DNA from: Dermacentor variabilis
Lineage: Eukaryota; Arthropoda; Arachnida; Ixodida; Ixodidae
Direction of reading: 5' to 3'
Assembly: GCF_050947875.1 (NCBI RefSeq)
Contig: NC_134569.1
Coordinates: 37,113,277-37,177,276 of the forward strand
DNA: 64,000 bases
Shown here: in pieces, positions 50,792 through 63,590 of the stretch
How positions within the stretch are numbered: the first letter of the stretch is position 1
Layout of the letters: each line of letters opens with the position of its first letter
Translations under genes and position numbers: made by a program
The notes under the pieces: model-generated
Database searches by the model: none
What the model saw: the letters and a program-made list of their open reading frames with translations, nothing else
Told to the model about the DNA's origin: nothing

Positions 50792-53705
50792 AGATTGAAA
50801 TGATTCTGTGAGTCGTTGGATCCACGTCAGCGCTTATCTCAGATATGGAGAACCGTGCGTGGGCTTCGCGTATCACAGCAACAGCGTGTTCCTTTCACAT
50901 CTCTCGCTTTGCCCCAAGGTCGAAGAGAACTTGACATTGCTGGTTAATTTTGCTCAAGACTTGCCAGCTTGCAGCCCCAATGCGCACTTACACCATGTAC
51001 CACACCTGTGCCACGGGATTCCCGGATGGATGTAAGGTTTTCGATGGAGGAGCTTGAAGCGGCACTAGCGACTTGCAGGCGCTCTTCGTCACTTGTGCCG
51101 GATGGCGTTACCTATGAAGCAGTCGGCAATCTCTGGCAGAAAGTACGACTCATGCTGCTAAACCATTACAACGAGTCTTCGCGCAACGGTTTCTTTCCAC
51201 GTGAATGGAAATGCAGCCGCTTGGTTCCACTTCTCAAACCTGGTAAATCACCGTTAGATTTGTCATCGTACCGCCCCACCACTCTGGCCAATTGCATCGG
51301 GAAAATAATGGAAAGAATGATTTTGACGCGGTTGGAATGGTACCTGGAAAAATCACAACGTGTACCCAGATGCTATGGCTGGCTTCCGGCGTGAGCGCTC
51401 ATCCATAGATAATCTCATCAATTTGGTCACGCCTGGTCAACATTAAAAATGTTTGACGCGACTAACAGCGGAATTATTCCTTGACATAAAAGGCGCCTAC
51501 GATAATGTAGCACATTATGCCATTATAGAGTTCCTGACTGAAACCAGAATCGGTGGCCGCACTTTTCAGTGGCTGCGCAGTTATTTAACGGACAGGCATG
51601 TGTTCGTGATGACCGAGGATGGCGCCACTACTCAACACCAAACATTCCGTGGAGTACCGCAAGACGCTATTGAGCCCGACGCTATTCAACCTAGTGCTCA
51701 TTAGCCTAGTCAGATGCTTGCCCAACACAGTTCAAGCATCAATTTATGCCGACGACATCTGCATTTGGGTGTCTGCTGTGACACGACTCCAGGTACGAGC
51801 AAGGCTACAAAAGGCAGCTATCACTGTACTTGCGAAAACAGAACTTAGAGCTATCTTCAGAAAAATGCTGCACTGTTACATTCACTCGGAAGGCAATGAA
51901 GCCTTACTCTGTAAGTGGCAATGGGCAAGCAGTTGCAAACACACGGAAATACCGCTTCTTATGGGTAATTATCGACCTCGACCTATCATGGAGCCCGCAC
52001 ATTTCATATCTAAAGAGGACGTTAGTGACACTAATACATCTCCTGAAATTTCTTAGCAAAAAGTCACGGGGCACATCGGTGCGGTCAATGCTGCAGCTTT
52101 ATAACGCCTTGTTCCTCGGTTTTGCAAGATATGGCCTCCCTGTGCTTGGTAACACCTGCAAAACATACCTGCGTGTACGCCAGAGACCACAAGCTCAAGC
52201 CCTAAGGACGTGTCTCAGTCTTCCGAGGTGGGCGTCTACAGCGGCAACGATTGTCATAGCTCGAGATCCCCCACTATCAACGTAAGTGGCAACTGACGCT
52301 CTCAGGGCGCATATTCGGCAAGTTGCCCGACTGCCTTCTCCCCATCTTACCGCTCTATCCGAAGAAAGGCTACACGAAACTATCAGTCGTATAATTGTTG
52401 CCAATCGTACCTCATTGCCATCGAACTACATGCCTGCAGCAAGACCATCCTCACCATTATGGTGCCTGCACAGACCTGAAATACGCCTCACCATCCCAGG
52501 AATCACGAAGAAAGTCAAAATGCCGTCATTCGCCCTGAAGCAGGCCACATTAGGACTTCTATATGAGGTGCACAGTGGCCGCGTACATGCTTACATCGAT
52601 GGCTCAGTCACACCTGCAAGTTCAGCTGCCGCCGTGGTGATACCAGCAACATCCGTCAAAATACAGCTAAAAACGTCACATGTATCATCAACGACAGCTG
52701 CTGAACTGGTAACCCTGCGTGCGGCTCTTCATTTCATTCAGGAGGAACCACCCCATGCTTGGACAATCTTTTGGGATTCCAAGGCAGCCCTACAGGATGT
52801 ACTCTCAGCACTGCGCCCTGGATCACATGAGCAGCTCGTCGCAGAGATCAATGAAGTCCACCATCACATAGTTGACGAAGGAGACGATATAATATATCTG
52901 TGGTTGCCTAGTCACTGTGGCATACGTGGTAAGGATCGAGCAGACGAAGCTGTCCGATCTGCCCATGATGGCAACAACTGCATTGCCATTCCCCTTTCGA
53001 GAGCCGATGCAGCGAAAAAGTTTCCGCACTTGTGATTGAATTAGCATTAGGTCCGCGGGATTAATCCTTATTCACAAGTGCACGCCTTCATACCCTGGAC
53101 CCTAATTTACAGCTCCGCATTCCGCCCCGACTTTTTACGACGTAACTGCACCCGTCTAGTCCGTCTATATGGCTCGCAGTAGCATTTTAAAATGCGCACT
53201 CCTTTCTTATTGGAATGGCCAACAGCCCACTTTGTGACTTCTGCGGATACAAGAAAACAATCGCACATCTTTGTGGGTGCCCTCGTTTCAACCCGCAATG
53301 AGCAGCCCTCTCAGCCATCCTAAACCAACTGGACAAGCGCCCAATAACGGAAAACAACATCCTTGGAAACTGACCTACTCGAACATCGGCGCGATCTGCT
53401 ATGAAGGCGCTGCTGTGTTACTTAAAAGACGTGGGACTTTGTGACAAATTGTGATTCTACGCTATGTGACGTAGGATTGGATGGTGACACTGTGTAAAAC
53501 TAGCAACGTCTTTGCAGACTGCGTGACAGTGACCACAAAAACAGTTCTGTATCGTATGTATGTGTGTGTATGTTTTTTTATTCTTTTTCTCTCTCTTATC
53601 TATCGCATCCCTTTGCCCCTCCCCCGGTAACGGGTAGCCAACCGGAGATATCTCTGGTTAACCTCCCTGTCTTTCCTTTGTCTTTCTCTCTCTCTCTCCC
53701 TTCGA

Positions 53706-56700
53706 TATGTTTGTCTTAGACAAGGTTAGCTAAAGTTAGGTTAGGTGACGGCTAGGTTACATTAGGTACGACACTTTCTGCTTCTCGAGTGCGCTGTGTA
53801 GCGGGAGCGGGAACACAGACACGAAGAGGCACCCACCCTTTCGCTTCTAAACACGCACGCACGCATGTACGCACGCACGAACGCCACGCAGCATGCACGG
53901 GCGCTAACTTACACCGCAAGACACAAAACGAAAACCTTACCTATCGCGAGGAATAAAGCTTAGGGGCGAGGGATGACTCCGGCGTGTGTGTCATTACATT
54001 AAATATCAAAACATAACGGGACTGGCATGAATGCATCGAGAGAACAGTTTCATCACTGAATAGCAGTAACAGTCTACATCGGCTTTCGAGACTGACAAGC
54101 TAATATGTGGCAAGGAAAAAAAAAATGTCCCGATGACAGCCCAAACGCAAGTCATGCATATTTGGAACCCTAACCCGTAAGAATCGAGGCACCACCATTT
54201 TCCCCTAATGTGTGCCCCGCCCCCGCCCCCCCCTTTCCCCTTCCAAGAAGCCACATGAACAGGCAATCAACGATTCTGGGCGAGCCACGATTACATGAGC
54301 CGTGCGCCCCCCTTGATGGCAGTGGGACGCCTGCGTGTGCCGTAACGCGCGTGTGCAGCACCATGGCTGCTGCGAAGCCCTTGAATACTGCAGCTCTGTC
54401 TCCCTGAAATAAATATAAGTGACTCACCCGATTCGTCGCAGTTATCTCCAATGGGCGGAGCAAGGGTGTTCATTTTCGAAGCGGATTCGTGTTGCCATCA
54501 CTCCTCGCTTTGGCGAGCCAACTTCAGTGTCATTGGGAAACAAACTTTAAAGGCGCTGTACTAAAATGGAGCCAAGAGGTGGCACGAATTTTATCGAGAT
54601 AGGCTGAAGGCTTGGAGTAAATGGTTATTTCCTTGGCTTCGCTCGTTATTAGATATTTGAAAATCCGAATCACCGGCACACGCTTGCAAACGCCGAGAGC
54701 ACGAGGCGTCTATATTCACCCGGTTGCCGCATCGTCGTGGCACGCCAAGCGAGTCTTGTTCACCGAAGAGACCTTAACGCATGCAATTGTTAAGTAATAA
54801 ATTATTACCCTGCAAAGGATTCTGGTGCTCTAAATTACTTGTCGCTTGTGTAGCACTCGAAAAGCAAGAAGAAAAGCCAAACAAACCTAGAAATGCACTT
54901 TCAAATTGTGGCAACTGTCTTTCCGCAGCTACACTTGGTATATTGCCCTGTGTTTTCGTTATACCGGGTTTATCTACCCAAGCTTTCATTACACTGAGGC
55001 AACATTAATTGTCGTCTTAATACCCGGCCCGCGGGATTTAAGCTAAGAAAGGTAAAAAAAGAAACCTTGGAATTAGTGAACTTTACCTTTATGTATGCGA
55101 TTAAGGCCTGCATGTGCTCGCCTTTCTTTCTCCAAGCAAAAATCTTGCTGCCCAGTCACTAGAATTTCGCCAAACAATCATAAATTATTAATTACCTCGG
55201 TTTAATTTTCACCCATGCTTATCTTTCCTCATGGCGTGTGTCTTGTGCAATGTACGCTCAGCATGCTTCCCTCTTGCACAATGCGCTTCAGCAGAATTTC
55301 TTCGTGTTGGCGAAGTATTGCCAGCAAGAAAACTGAAGTTAAACTGCAGTTTTTCTTATCTATTCTGCGCGCGTGTACGGCTTTGGAAAGCGGGGTCTGG
55401 AAGTCGTACCTCGCGCGTGCCACGTCTGCACGCAACACCTACACGAAAGCGCGAATGGTGCACTATACAACGCGAAATTAGCAGGACCTGCTTAGAATTG
55501 CCCGTACATTTTCGAGACGGTTACTATATGCGCGAAGAGCCGGGTCGTTTTTCTATTTTGCTGCCGGTTTCTCGTTTATGGCATGACTGCTGGGAAATGC
55601 GCGCGCATGTAAGTAGCCCTGACTAAAACTGTTTGCCATAAAATGAATACAATACGGAGTTCCTTTTTCGTTGACAGTGACAAGAGGTTTAGTAGAAGTT
55701 TCAATATTACATGCACCGAGGCAGTTGGAGGCAAGTACGCGCCAGTAATGCAGTCTCCAACACGGCGCGGGATTTTATTGCGACAGCTATTTAGCGAACG
55801 TTCGAGGCCTGTCCTTGCAGGCGCCGCCGCTGCCGTGCCAGTGCGACGGCGCATGCGCGGCCGAGCCCACTCGTTTCATCCTTTCCCTCGTATCGCTTTA
55901 TCCTCTGTTCCTTGTTATGTGTCCCTTGTATTTTCAGGCGACCGTCCAGTCCCACCTTCCTGTCAGAAGCCACGACGCCAAGATCATGATAAATTGATCC
56001 GAGGCCACACCAGCACGACCGGCACCCTCATTACAACTGTAATTAACTTTCATCACAATTCTCATCTTCTTGCATTTCTTATTTAATATTATTGATAAAA
56101 GACGATCAAAAAGAATGGTCTAGAGACCACGGCATATAAACCTAAACTATTTCCAAAATTTCATAACCCTATTATTCGACTTCACTTGCTCCTCGCCCGA
56201 TAATTTTTTTTTTCTGTCCACTGACTTTAATTGCAAATTGACTGTTGGGACACCATGCCCCTATTATTTCATTTTAATTGACTTTACGCCTGCTATAGTT
56301 TGGCGGTGCGGACTTCGCCTCCCATTTATTTTTCATCTCTATTTACGCCCAAAGGACTTCGAAAATGCCCGTCGATAACTTCGTCGTTGTTTTATTGAGC
56401 GTGAGTAATGTATGCTAAAATTCTCTAACTAAGCAAAGGGTAGCTCACCTTAAAGGTGAGGAATAACGCTACCGCGACTGCAATGCGAGAAACGCGCTAC
56501 GCGCATAGCGCGCCCTGCGTCGGGGCTACCAGCGTAGCCTGTATAGTCGGGGTCACCGGCATCCGGAGGGCGAGCGTTCTGATCCCAGCGCTCTTGCTGC
56601 GCGTATGCGCGAAGGAAATGCGCACGCCTCAGTTGCTACGCGCCGCCCGACACGGCCCCGTCATGAACCCTTTCGCATCTTTAAGACTGCGGACGTGCCC

Positions 56701-57392
56701 TGAAGACGGAACGCTTGTTTTGGGGAAAGGGGAGGCGGCTGTTTCCGGCAGCCAGATCCATCGCCCCCGGGTCGCCTTTCGCATTCTCAATGGGGAATGC
56801 GCGTGCACCCTATTTTCTCTCTTGGCAGCTCCCGAATTCACATTTCCTTCAGCCTCGTGGCCCGGCTCTTTCTGGCATGTCGTTGTTTATCTTTCTCCAA
56901 CGCTAGCTGCTGCTGAAGCTTTTCCTCGTATCTATGGTGCGACAAATAACCCTCATGACACTTTGCGTAAAAGTCGGCTCTATGGCCTTTGAGGATCACG
57001 TGGTAGATATGAAAACGAAACGAAGCTAAAGTTATCCAAACTGCTTTATTAAGGGTATGTGTTATAGTGTAGTGACGGACTTAGCCTACAGTTCGAAAGC
57101 CCCCTATCTTGCTTTTTTTTTTCGTTTCCGTAAAATTAAATGTATAACAGCCTAATACCTCTGTCACACGGGAACCCGCGAACTCCATTTAACTCCGTCT
57201 TTACGTCGTGGGAGCTGCACTCCGTGTCACGCGGCCTCCCTTGCGTCAAGGAAGTTGAATGGAGATTTTGGCGAAGGGAGTTCGGCAATGACCGTTACGG
57301 CTGGAATGAGTATTCTCGTTTTCACATTGCTACAGCTGCGAAGAAAACCGCGCTAATAAAAACGTCTTGACTGGCTCAAAAATTACCACCAA
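53706..57392. other. No gene recognised
   Basis: AT-rich DNA with GC-rich islands at 54200-54370, 55790-55870 and 56450-56850. Open frames up to 178 codons show no domain. Confidence 0.5.
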
Positions 57393-57965
57393 TACCAACT
57401 GCCCTCTTTGATGCATCTGTGTATGCCAACTGGACTCCGCCGAAGAGAGGCGACTCTGCTTTATCACCTGTGGCTAGGGGTAGCTTTCACGAAATCTTAC
57501 TCATTTTGCATTGGAATGGCCGACAACGCTCTCTGCAATGCCTGTCTTTGCGACGAGACGCTGGAACACATCCTGTGCGACTGTCCTGAATATAATGTTC
57601 AGCGACAGTCCCTGACATCCGTTCTAGCGCACCTTGACACTAGACCATTGTCCCTCGAAACAATTTTCACATGCCGCCGACAGAAGACATCGCAGCTGAA
57701 GGCGACGAAGAGACTACTTCGGTTTTTGAAAGAGACGGGATTGGACAAGCGCCTGTGACAGCGATATCACGTACCACGCAAGAGTGATGGACTCTAAGGG
57801 ACGATGTGTGTGCTGTGTTATGTGCCCTCTCTCTCTCTCTCTCATTTCCCCATCTTTCATGCCCCCATCCCGCTCCCATGTGTAGGGTAGCAAACCGGTT
57901 AAGCTAAACTGGTTAACCTCCCTGTCTTTCCTTCTCCACTTTTTCCTTCCTTCCTCCTTCCTTAG
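57393..57965 (+). mobile_element. 5'-truncated LINE copy (zinc knuckle and 3' UTR)
   Basis: 57408-57758 encodes the last part of ORF2 of the LINE copy 1 group: LYHLWLGVAFTKSYSFCIG, the knuckle CNACLCDETLEHILCDC and the C-terminus FLKETGLDKRL, without a stop. The 3' UTR has GTAGGGTAGCAAACCGG at 57882-57898, TTAACCTCCCTGTCTTTCC at 57913-57931 and a pyrimidine tail to about 57965. The reading frame is intact, so the insertion is younger than the copy at 48040-53705. Confidence 0.87.
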
Positions 57966-59721
57966 CATTATTGTTATTTTTTGTTGCCTTGGTTTATACA
58001 CAATGTAATGGAAGCTTTTTTTTTTAAAGGACATGGCGCCTGCTGTACCTTCTACGCCAATGCTTCGCCATGCCGCGTGGGGAAATGTCATTCCGTCATT
58101 TCATTTGTTTATCCGCTTCGTCACTCATCTGGAAGCAGTTGAGCTCACCGCGAACACACCCACGATTACACAGCACAGAATCGAAACTCGAAGCGCCCCG
58201 GTCGAACAACGCGACCCACGCTGCACACGTGCGAAAGCAAGAGCGCAGTGTGGCCAGCATCGCTTTCAACTTCGCTATGCTTAGAATATAGGTGTTGCGA
58301 TAGCACACAGCAAACTTTCTCGCTGTGATTTTGTTAAATTACAGACTGCGTTAACAAAACAAGAAATAAACTACATTCAACAGCAACTGTATATGCGAGC
58401 AGTTGCGTGCGAAAGTAAGCGCAGCAGCACCGTTTCTGCCTTATGCGGCACCCGTCGAAAGCTCGCAGTGGGCCTGTAGCACAGCAGCAAATATGATTTT
58501 GACGCATCTGTCTCTCCTTGTTTTGCCTTTACTGAGTATCTCTAGCGCCTCAGGTGAGATCCGGCCGTTCGTGAAGTTGCGTGCTGCCGTTTGGGAATCG
58601 CTGATCATATAATATAGTATGCGTTAGCTTGGGCTATGGTTAACGCTATAGCCGCTTCCTCCACCGTTTTGATGCGAACCTCACTTAATTTCCTTTCGTC
58701 ACAGCTGCGATCAACTTCTTCCGCCGTTCTAGTTCGTAAGGCCTGCCAGGAAGCCTGTACAAAGTGATCCGGGGCTGGCTTTCGTGGCTGTTAGTCTCTT
58801 ACGCTGCAGTATCGCCGGTTCCAGTTGTTCTTTTTCGCATCTCGGTAATTTCGACGCTTGCCCATAAAGTGCATGCCATTGTACTGTCGCAACACGTATC
58901 AGAAAAAAAAACGAAGTAGCGGAGGGGGGGGGGGGGCTAATGAACAAAGCAGAACGGCCCTATACCATGGCCGACATGAAGTGCAGTGCGCGTGAAGGAA
59001 TACGCGTCGAGCCGGCCGAGCAGCCGAGCCACCTTCCCAGTGTTGTCGTGTCTTTGCGGAAGATCGAGCCAGAGAAGCCGCATACTGGGCTGTAGGGAGT
59101 CGGCCTATAAGAGGCACATGCAGAATGTCAAGTCCTGGGTGATTCCTGCGAAACGTGTGCGTACCTCACATTTTCCGAGGCAGTACTTCAGGAACAATTG
59201 CGGAGCAACGTGCTTGACTAGCGACGATGGTTTTACGAAATGCATCATCTACCAAGCAGAGTACCGCGCGTGTGCCCTTACGTAAGCATCGAAGACGCTT
59301 GCCACCAGAAACTTGCCGCCATACCTAAACCTATTAAACAGCACATAAACAGGACGTGTTGTAATTCATCAAATTAAATTTTCAAAAATAACTAAGCCAG
59401 AACTTAGCACTTCTAACTCTGCAAGTAGGCGATGGTAGACAGCTGCGCGCATGCGTTAACGGTGACCTTGCACGCTCTCATTTGTCAAAGTGACGTCTCT
59501 ATGTATATCTTGCCAACGTGCGACTTCGTACACACTGTGACGAGCTCGCTAAAGGCACCTCGATTTCTCCATTAGATAGCGCCAAAGTGCATGAAGTTCT
59601 CCTATAATGCTATAAATAAGTACGTGCCCGATGGTGCTATTGAACCTCTGTCTTCTAGCATAGCAGCACTATTCTGTAAGCATTAGGCCACGATCGCACA
59701 CATGCTCCTCTCGGGCTTGCG
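57966..59721. other. No gene recognised
   Basis: A G run at 58923-58936 and AT-rich DNA. No frame with recognisable domains. Confidence 0.55.
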
Positions 59722-59732
59722 AAACACGCCGA
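59722..59732. repeat. TSD of the SINE at 59733-59966
   Basis: AAACACGCCGA here and at 59967-59977, identical over 11 bases. Confidence 0.92.
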
Positions 59733-59966
59733 ACCCGCCGTGGTTGCTCAGTGGCTATGGTGTTGGGCTGCTGAGCACGAGGTCGCGGGATCGAATCCCG
59801 GCCACGGCGGCCGCATTTCGATGGGGGCGAAATGCGAAAACACCCGTGTGCTTAGATTTAGGTGCACGTTAAAGAACCCCAGGTGGTCAAAATTTCCGGA
59901 GTCCTCCACTACGGCGTGCCTCATAATCAGAAAGTGGTTTTGGCACGTAAAACCCCAAATATTATT
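59733..59966 (+). mobile_element. tRNA-derived SINE, Ruka-like, best-preserved copy
   Basis: The tRNA-like head CCGCCGTGGTTGCTCAGTGG includes the A box, and GGGATCGAATCCC at 59788-59800 is the B box. The body reads GGGGGCGAAATGCGAAAACA, AGGTGCACGTTAAAGAACCC, CCAGGTGGTCAAAATTTCC and TCATAATCAGAAAGTGG, and the 3' end is TTTTGGCACGTAAAACCCC with a short ATT tail. An exact 11-bp TSD flanks it. RNA polymerase III would transcribe it from the internal boxes, and a LINE-encoded RT would copy it. Confidence 0.95.
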
Positions 59967-60269
59967 AAACACGCCGAGTATTTTTAAGTTTTACATGGGA
60001 TTTCTCCTTCCGCGTATGCCTTTCGGCAGACTATATTGCTTATACGGAGCGCTGAAGTATGCAACATAGGTTAAGAAGTAAATAAATTCCCCATGCACAA
60101 GGTGCTATTTATTGCAGCCGTCCTTTCTGGGCCAACTCGGCTTTTTACTCAGGCTTGAAATGACGGACAGCGGCAGGGTAAAACTTTTATTTAAAATTTA
60201 CATGAAGGCAAGCGCCTTGAATGCCAGACTGCAGGTAAACGCTGCACGTTGATCTAGACTCATGTTTTC

Positions 60270-60385
60270 TCCCTTTATTTTTTATTCTCCCATGCCCTCC
60301 CCACGTGCAGGTTAGCAAACTGGACGAAGTCTAGTAAACGTCCCAGTCTTTCCCTCCTTCCCCCTCTTTATCTCTCTCCTCCTAA
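60270..60385 (+). mobile_element. 3'-UTR-only LINE copy
   Basis: GTGCAGGTTAGCAAACTGG at 60305-60323 and TAAACGTCCCAGTCTTTCC at 60335-60353, followed by a CT-rich tail with ATCTCTCTCC, match the 3' UTR of the LINE copy 1 group. No coding sequence remains. Confidence 0.7.
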
Positions 60386-62223
60386 CATAACCAGACAGGT
60401 AATTCAGTCCATATGCTTAGCTTCAAGTGTATACAACATAAATGTGGGCCTGCTTTTATTTTATTGTATTTTTGCCATAATAATGAATGACGTCAGGATA
60501 TTTCCGGAATATTACCAGGGATAAGGCTACAGTGAGGTCAGTAATGCAGCTGGGAACTACCGGTAACAGTGACTGATAGAAAGAAAAGGAATGGAAAATT
60601 GTAAAGACGTGAACATGTGTCTAGACCAGGCAGCGGATCACTTGCATCATTGTAGCTCCATCTTTTATGTCTCCTTCCTCTTCCCCTGGCTCTTTGTCTT
60701 CCTATTTTCCCTTTATCAGCCACAAGGCAGCACTCGAAAATAAAAGAAGCGTCATTAACTTCAGGTGCGACCGCTGCACTCCAATCGCAAACGCACATAG
60801 TACATAGCGTATTGATTTCGCGCTGCAAAAAAACGTTCGATACACATATATCACCTATCGCGGTAACTGAACACAATAAGTATCACACTGGGAAACTGGA
60901 CGAGCGGCCATCTAGCAAAGCGAAAGCAAAACTACGGGGAAGAAAGCGGAGAAAGAGAGACTGACAGTCAAAGCTAGGCTTTGCTGCAGCTAGGAAGAGG
61001 AAAGGGGAGGAGCAAAGAGGGGGGCTGGAGAGAGGGGTGGGGGCGAAGAACTTGAGCGACAAAATGATGTGTGCCGTTACGGAAGGAAAGGCCAAACAAA
61101 GACGAGCCGACGGCGACGGCTGCTGGCGAGCCAGGATGACCGGCGTCGCGAAATGCCTGAAATGGCCGGACCGATTTGGCCCCTCGCTCCTAGGCCTGAT
61201 TGATGCTCGGATGACGACCCGGGGGTCTAGCCCGGGAGCGCCATAAGGGGGCGCCTCTCGCCTCCCCGTCATCCTCGGACCCCTCTCCTGCCTGGCCTCC
61301 TCCCGCCGTCGTGTTTGTTACGTAGACGACGACCGCTTTGTCCGTCTCGCTTATTGCCCCTGACGTTTTGTCGCATTTCTCACCCGCTGCCAGGAAAAAC
61401 AGGCCCCTCTCGTCGCTGCCCCGGGTGCGAGGAATGCGGCTTTTGTTGTTGGCCCACCGCCGGAGCTACTTAGCTTCGGGAGACAGAGAGAGAGAGAGCC
61501 CCCTCCATCGTACTGCTCCATTTCCCGGCGTCTCCAGTGCACTTCAGTTACCTTTCTGTTTAATTGGTCTTTATAAAGACCTCTGGCTTATTCTCTACAT
61601 TGCAGCACGAAGGGAAGCTATTCTGTAGCGCGCTGAAACGAAGTCTCTTACTGAATGCGGCGCCTTAGACTCTTCCGGCTTATAAGGGAGCAATGATGGT
61701 TAAATGTGTACTTTCCGTATAGAAGAGATCTTATTCAATTTAGCAGGACGCTGTACACGAGAAAAAATAAAATTGTGACTCGGCGAGCACGTCCTCATGA
61801 TACTGCATTTTTATGACGTACAGACATTCGCTATATCGTTCGCAGTTGCTGTTCTCGTAACGTGCCCTAGTGCGTAACTGCTATTTAAAAGAACTATTAC
61901 CATGTCGGGAGAACTAATAGTCGAAATATTCAACATCGTTAAAAAGAAGTTAGAATTTTTTTTCCTCTAGTGAGTTGCCGCGAAAGCAATGTTGAGACAT
62001 ATCTTATGCCCTGGCGAAATGAACTGACGCTTCTCTGAATATCGCTGTGAACTTCTTCTGCAAATAAAAATGAACAAAGCATTGGTTCAGTATCCACAGC
62101 TCTAGTTGGCTGAGATGGAGCTTATTAGAAACATGGTAAGGGCTTACCGTTTCACAAAAATGATTAACTAGATATATTTGATGACATCTGCTACTTCAAG
62201 CCATCAACATTGAGCGAACAAGG
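60386..62223. other. No gene recognised
   Basis: 60900-61550 is GC- and purine-rich with overlapping chance frames. The rest is AT-rich. Confidence 0.5.
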
Positions 62224-62337
62224 AAGCCTCAGCCTGGAGCCGACGTTCGACAGGAGGGCTTGTCTTCGCAAGCCTCAGCCTGGAGCCAACGTTCGACAGG
62301 AGGGCTTGTCTTCGCCAACACGAAGACAAGCCCTCCT
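62224..62337. repeat. 46-bp tandem duplication ending in a hairpin
   Basis: The 46-base unit starting AAGCCTCAGCCTGGAGCC stands at 62224-62269 and 62270-62315 with one difference (CGACG/CAACG). Its last 17 bases, AGGAGGGCTTGTCTTCG (62298-62314), are then repeated inverted at 62321-62337, giving a perfect 17-bp stem with a 6-base loop. Confidence 0.92.
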
Positions 62338-63590
62338 TCACGGGCCTTTCCGGTAGTGAACTCTGCTCTCTTCCTGACGCTTTCTTGTTTCTATTAAGCA
62401 ACAAGGGGTAACAGGCGTCACTTTAAGCTATGGAAATCTTATTTCTTCTGTGATGAATAAAGCTTCATTGTTCCCTATTGTACATTATAGTAAACAACAG
62501 CCAGCTAGCATGTGCCATTCGGTTCTCGATTCACGTGCTGGGGCAGCTCGCATATAAGCTTTTGCTAATTTCGTCATTCAGCCAGTATTATCAAGCCCTG
62601 TCAACGATGCTTCACTTAGCTCTGATTTCAATAAATTCCCTGCATAAAATTAGAATATTCAAGTTATCTTCAGGTTGCATGCACGTCATAAAACGAAGAA
62701 CGAGGAGTTGACTGTCGGCCCTTTCCTTATTACTTTTTTTTTTTCGTTGCTTTAGTACTTGTCATCCATCATGCCTCAGCTCATATACGCCATGGGGAGA
62801 GTAAATGTTTAGGGTGAATTGATTCCCCTGCTCTATTTTCTTTCTTTCTGCTTCTTCAAGAAAAGGAGGAGGAAGGGGGGGAGGAGGGGTCATATGCATG
62901 CATTGTTGATCCTTATAGCAAATTTCGCATAACTCGCTCCTCGTCGGTAACATCACGTTAACTAATGTACTTACAAACTCCTACGAGAGAGAAAAGAAAG
63001 CAAATCACTTTGCAATAGTTTTCCGTTTAACCGGGTGCCAAGACCAAACTGAGCCAATAAAGAATTTTTTTTCCAATGTCGCTGGCGTTCACGTGATTGA
63101 TTAATAGTCACATTCCTCCTAGAGGATGTCGGGAAGTGTTCTTAAAACACATAGACTCGTATTCACAAAACGCATCTCAGGTAACGTCCCACTGCAACTA
63201 GCTATAAAGCTGTGGTGATCTCCCCTTAATCCCGCCGACCGATATCTCGAGTCAGGGGAGCCCGAACTTCGACCAGTGAGGACTCGCACTTACGTATAAG
63301 TTTTACGAGTACAGGCCACGTGATCACAAAAAAAAAGTTATGACGCTAGAAGTATTTTTTAAGAGTAGAAGTTGGCCGATCGTGATTCCAGAATAAAATT
63401 ATCTAACGCGGCCAGCCAGTGGTAAACAGCAGGTATACGAACAAAAGCCTTTTTGGATTCGGCCCCTGGTGTTTAGAGGTCAGTTTGCGTGATCGATAAA
63501 TAAACAGCTCCAGATAGTTAACTTTTAAGGCCGAAAAGGACCCGTACATAACGGCAAACGGCCAGCCTCTGGCTTAGGGTCAAGCTAGGG
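62338..63590. other. No gene recognised
   Basis: AT-rich DNA with no supported feature. Confidence 0.55.

Larger units (their letters stand above)
49519..53453 (+). pseudogene. ORF2 (endonuclease, RT, RNase H) of the near full-length LINE
   Basis: Starts MARPSLPFHKEVKKASLLQW. The endonuclease shows LLQWNARGLKS, FILVAAYITPSS, LTGDFNAHHLL, LNDGSSTYLRR and HGSDHIPT. The RT shows FSMEELEAALATCRRSS, LVPLLKPGKS, LSSYRPTTLANCIGKIMER, FLDIKGAYDN at 51479-51508 and YADDICIW at 51745-51768. RNase H (52286-53035) shows AYIDGS, TTAAELVTL, FWDSKAAL and GKDRADEA, so its four acidic residues survive. The final knuckle is CDFCGYKKTIAHLCGC near 53240-53280, and the C-terminus is VGLCDKL at 53435-53453. At least ten stops or frameshifts and two foreign insertions interrupt it. 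Confidence 0.87.
48040..53705 (+). mobile_element. Nearly full-length two-ORF non-LTR retrotransposon, degenerate
   Basis: This is the most complete LINE here: a 5' leader (about 48040-48207), ORF1 with zinc knuckles, ORF2 with endonuclease, RT, RNase H and C-terminal knuckle, then a 3' UTR with GGGTAGCCAACCGG (53632-53645) and TTAACCTCCCTGTCTTTCC (53658-53676) and a CT tail to about 53700. It belongs to the same group as LINE copy 1; endonuclease, RT and 3' UTR align throughout. Many stops and frameshifts and two later insertions (50175-50303 and 50656-50791) show it is old. The left end is approximate and no TSD was found. Confidence 0.87.

Noticed and set aside
57150..57372. GC-rich block before the truncated LINE considered as a gene fragment
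   Set aside because: No open frame with recognisable domain; at most an unnamed dispersed repeat.
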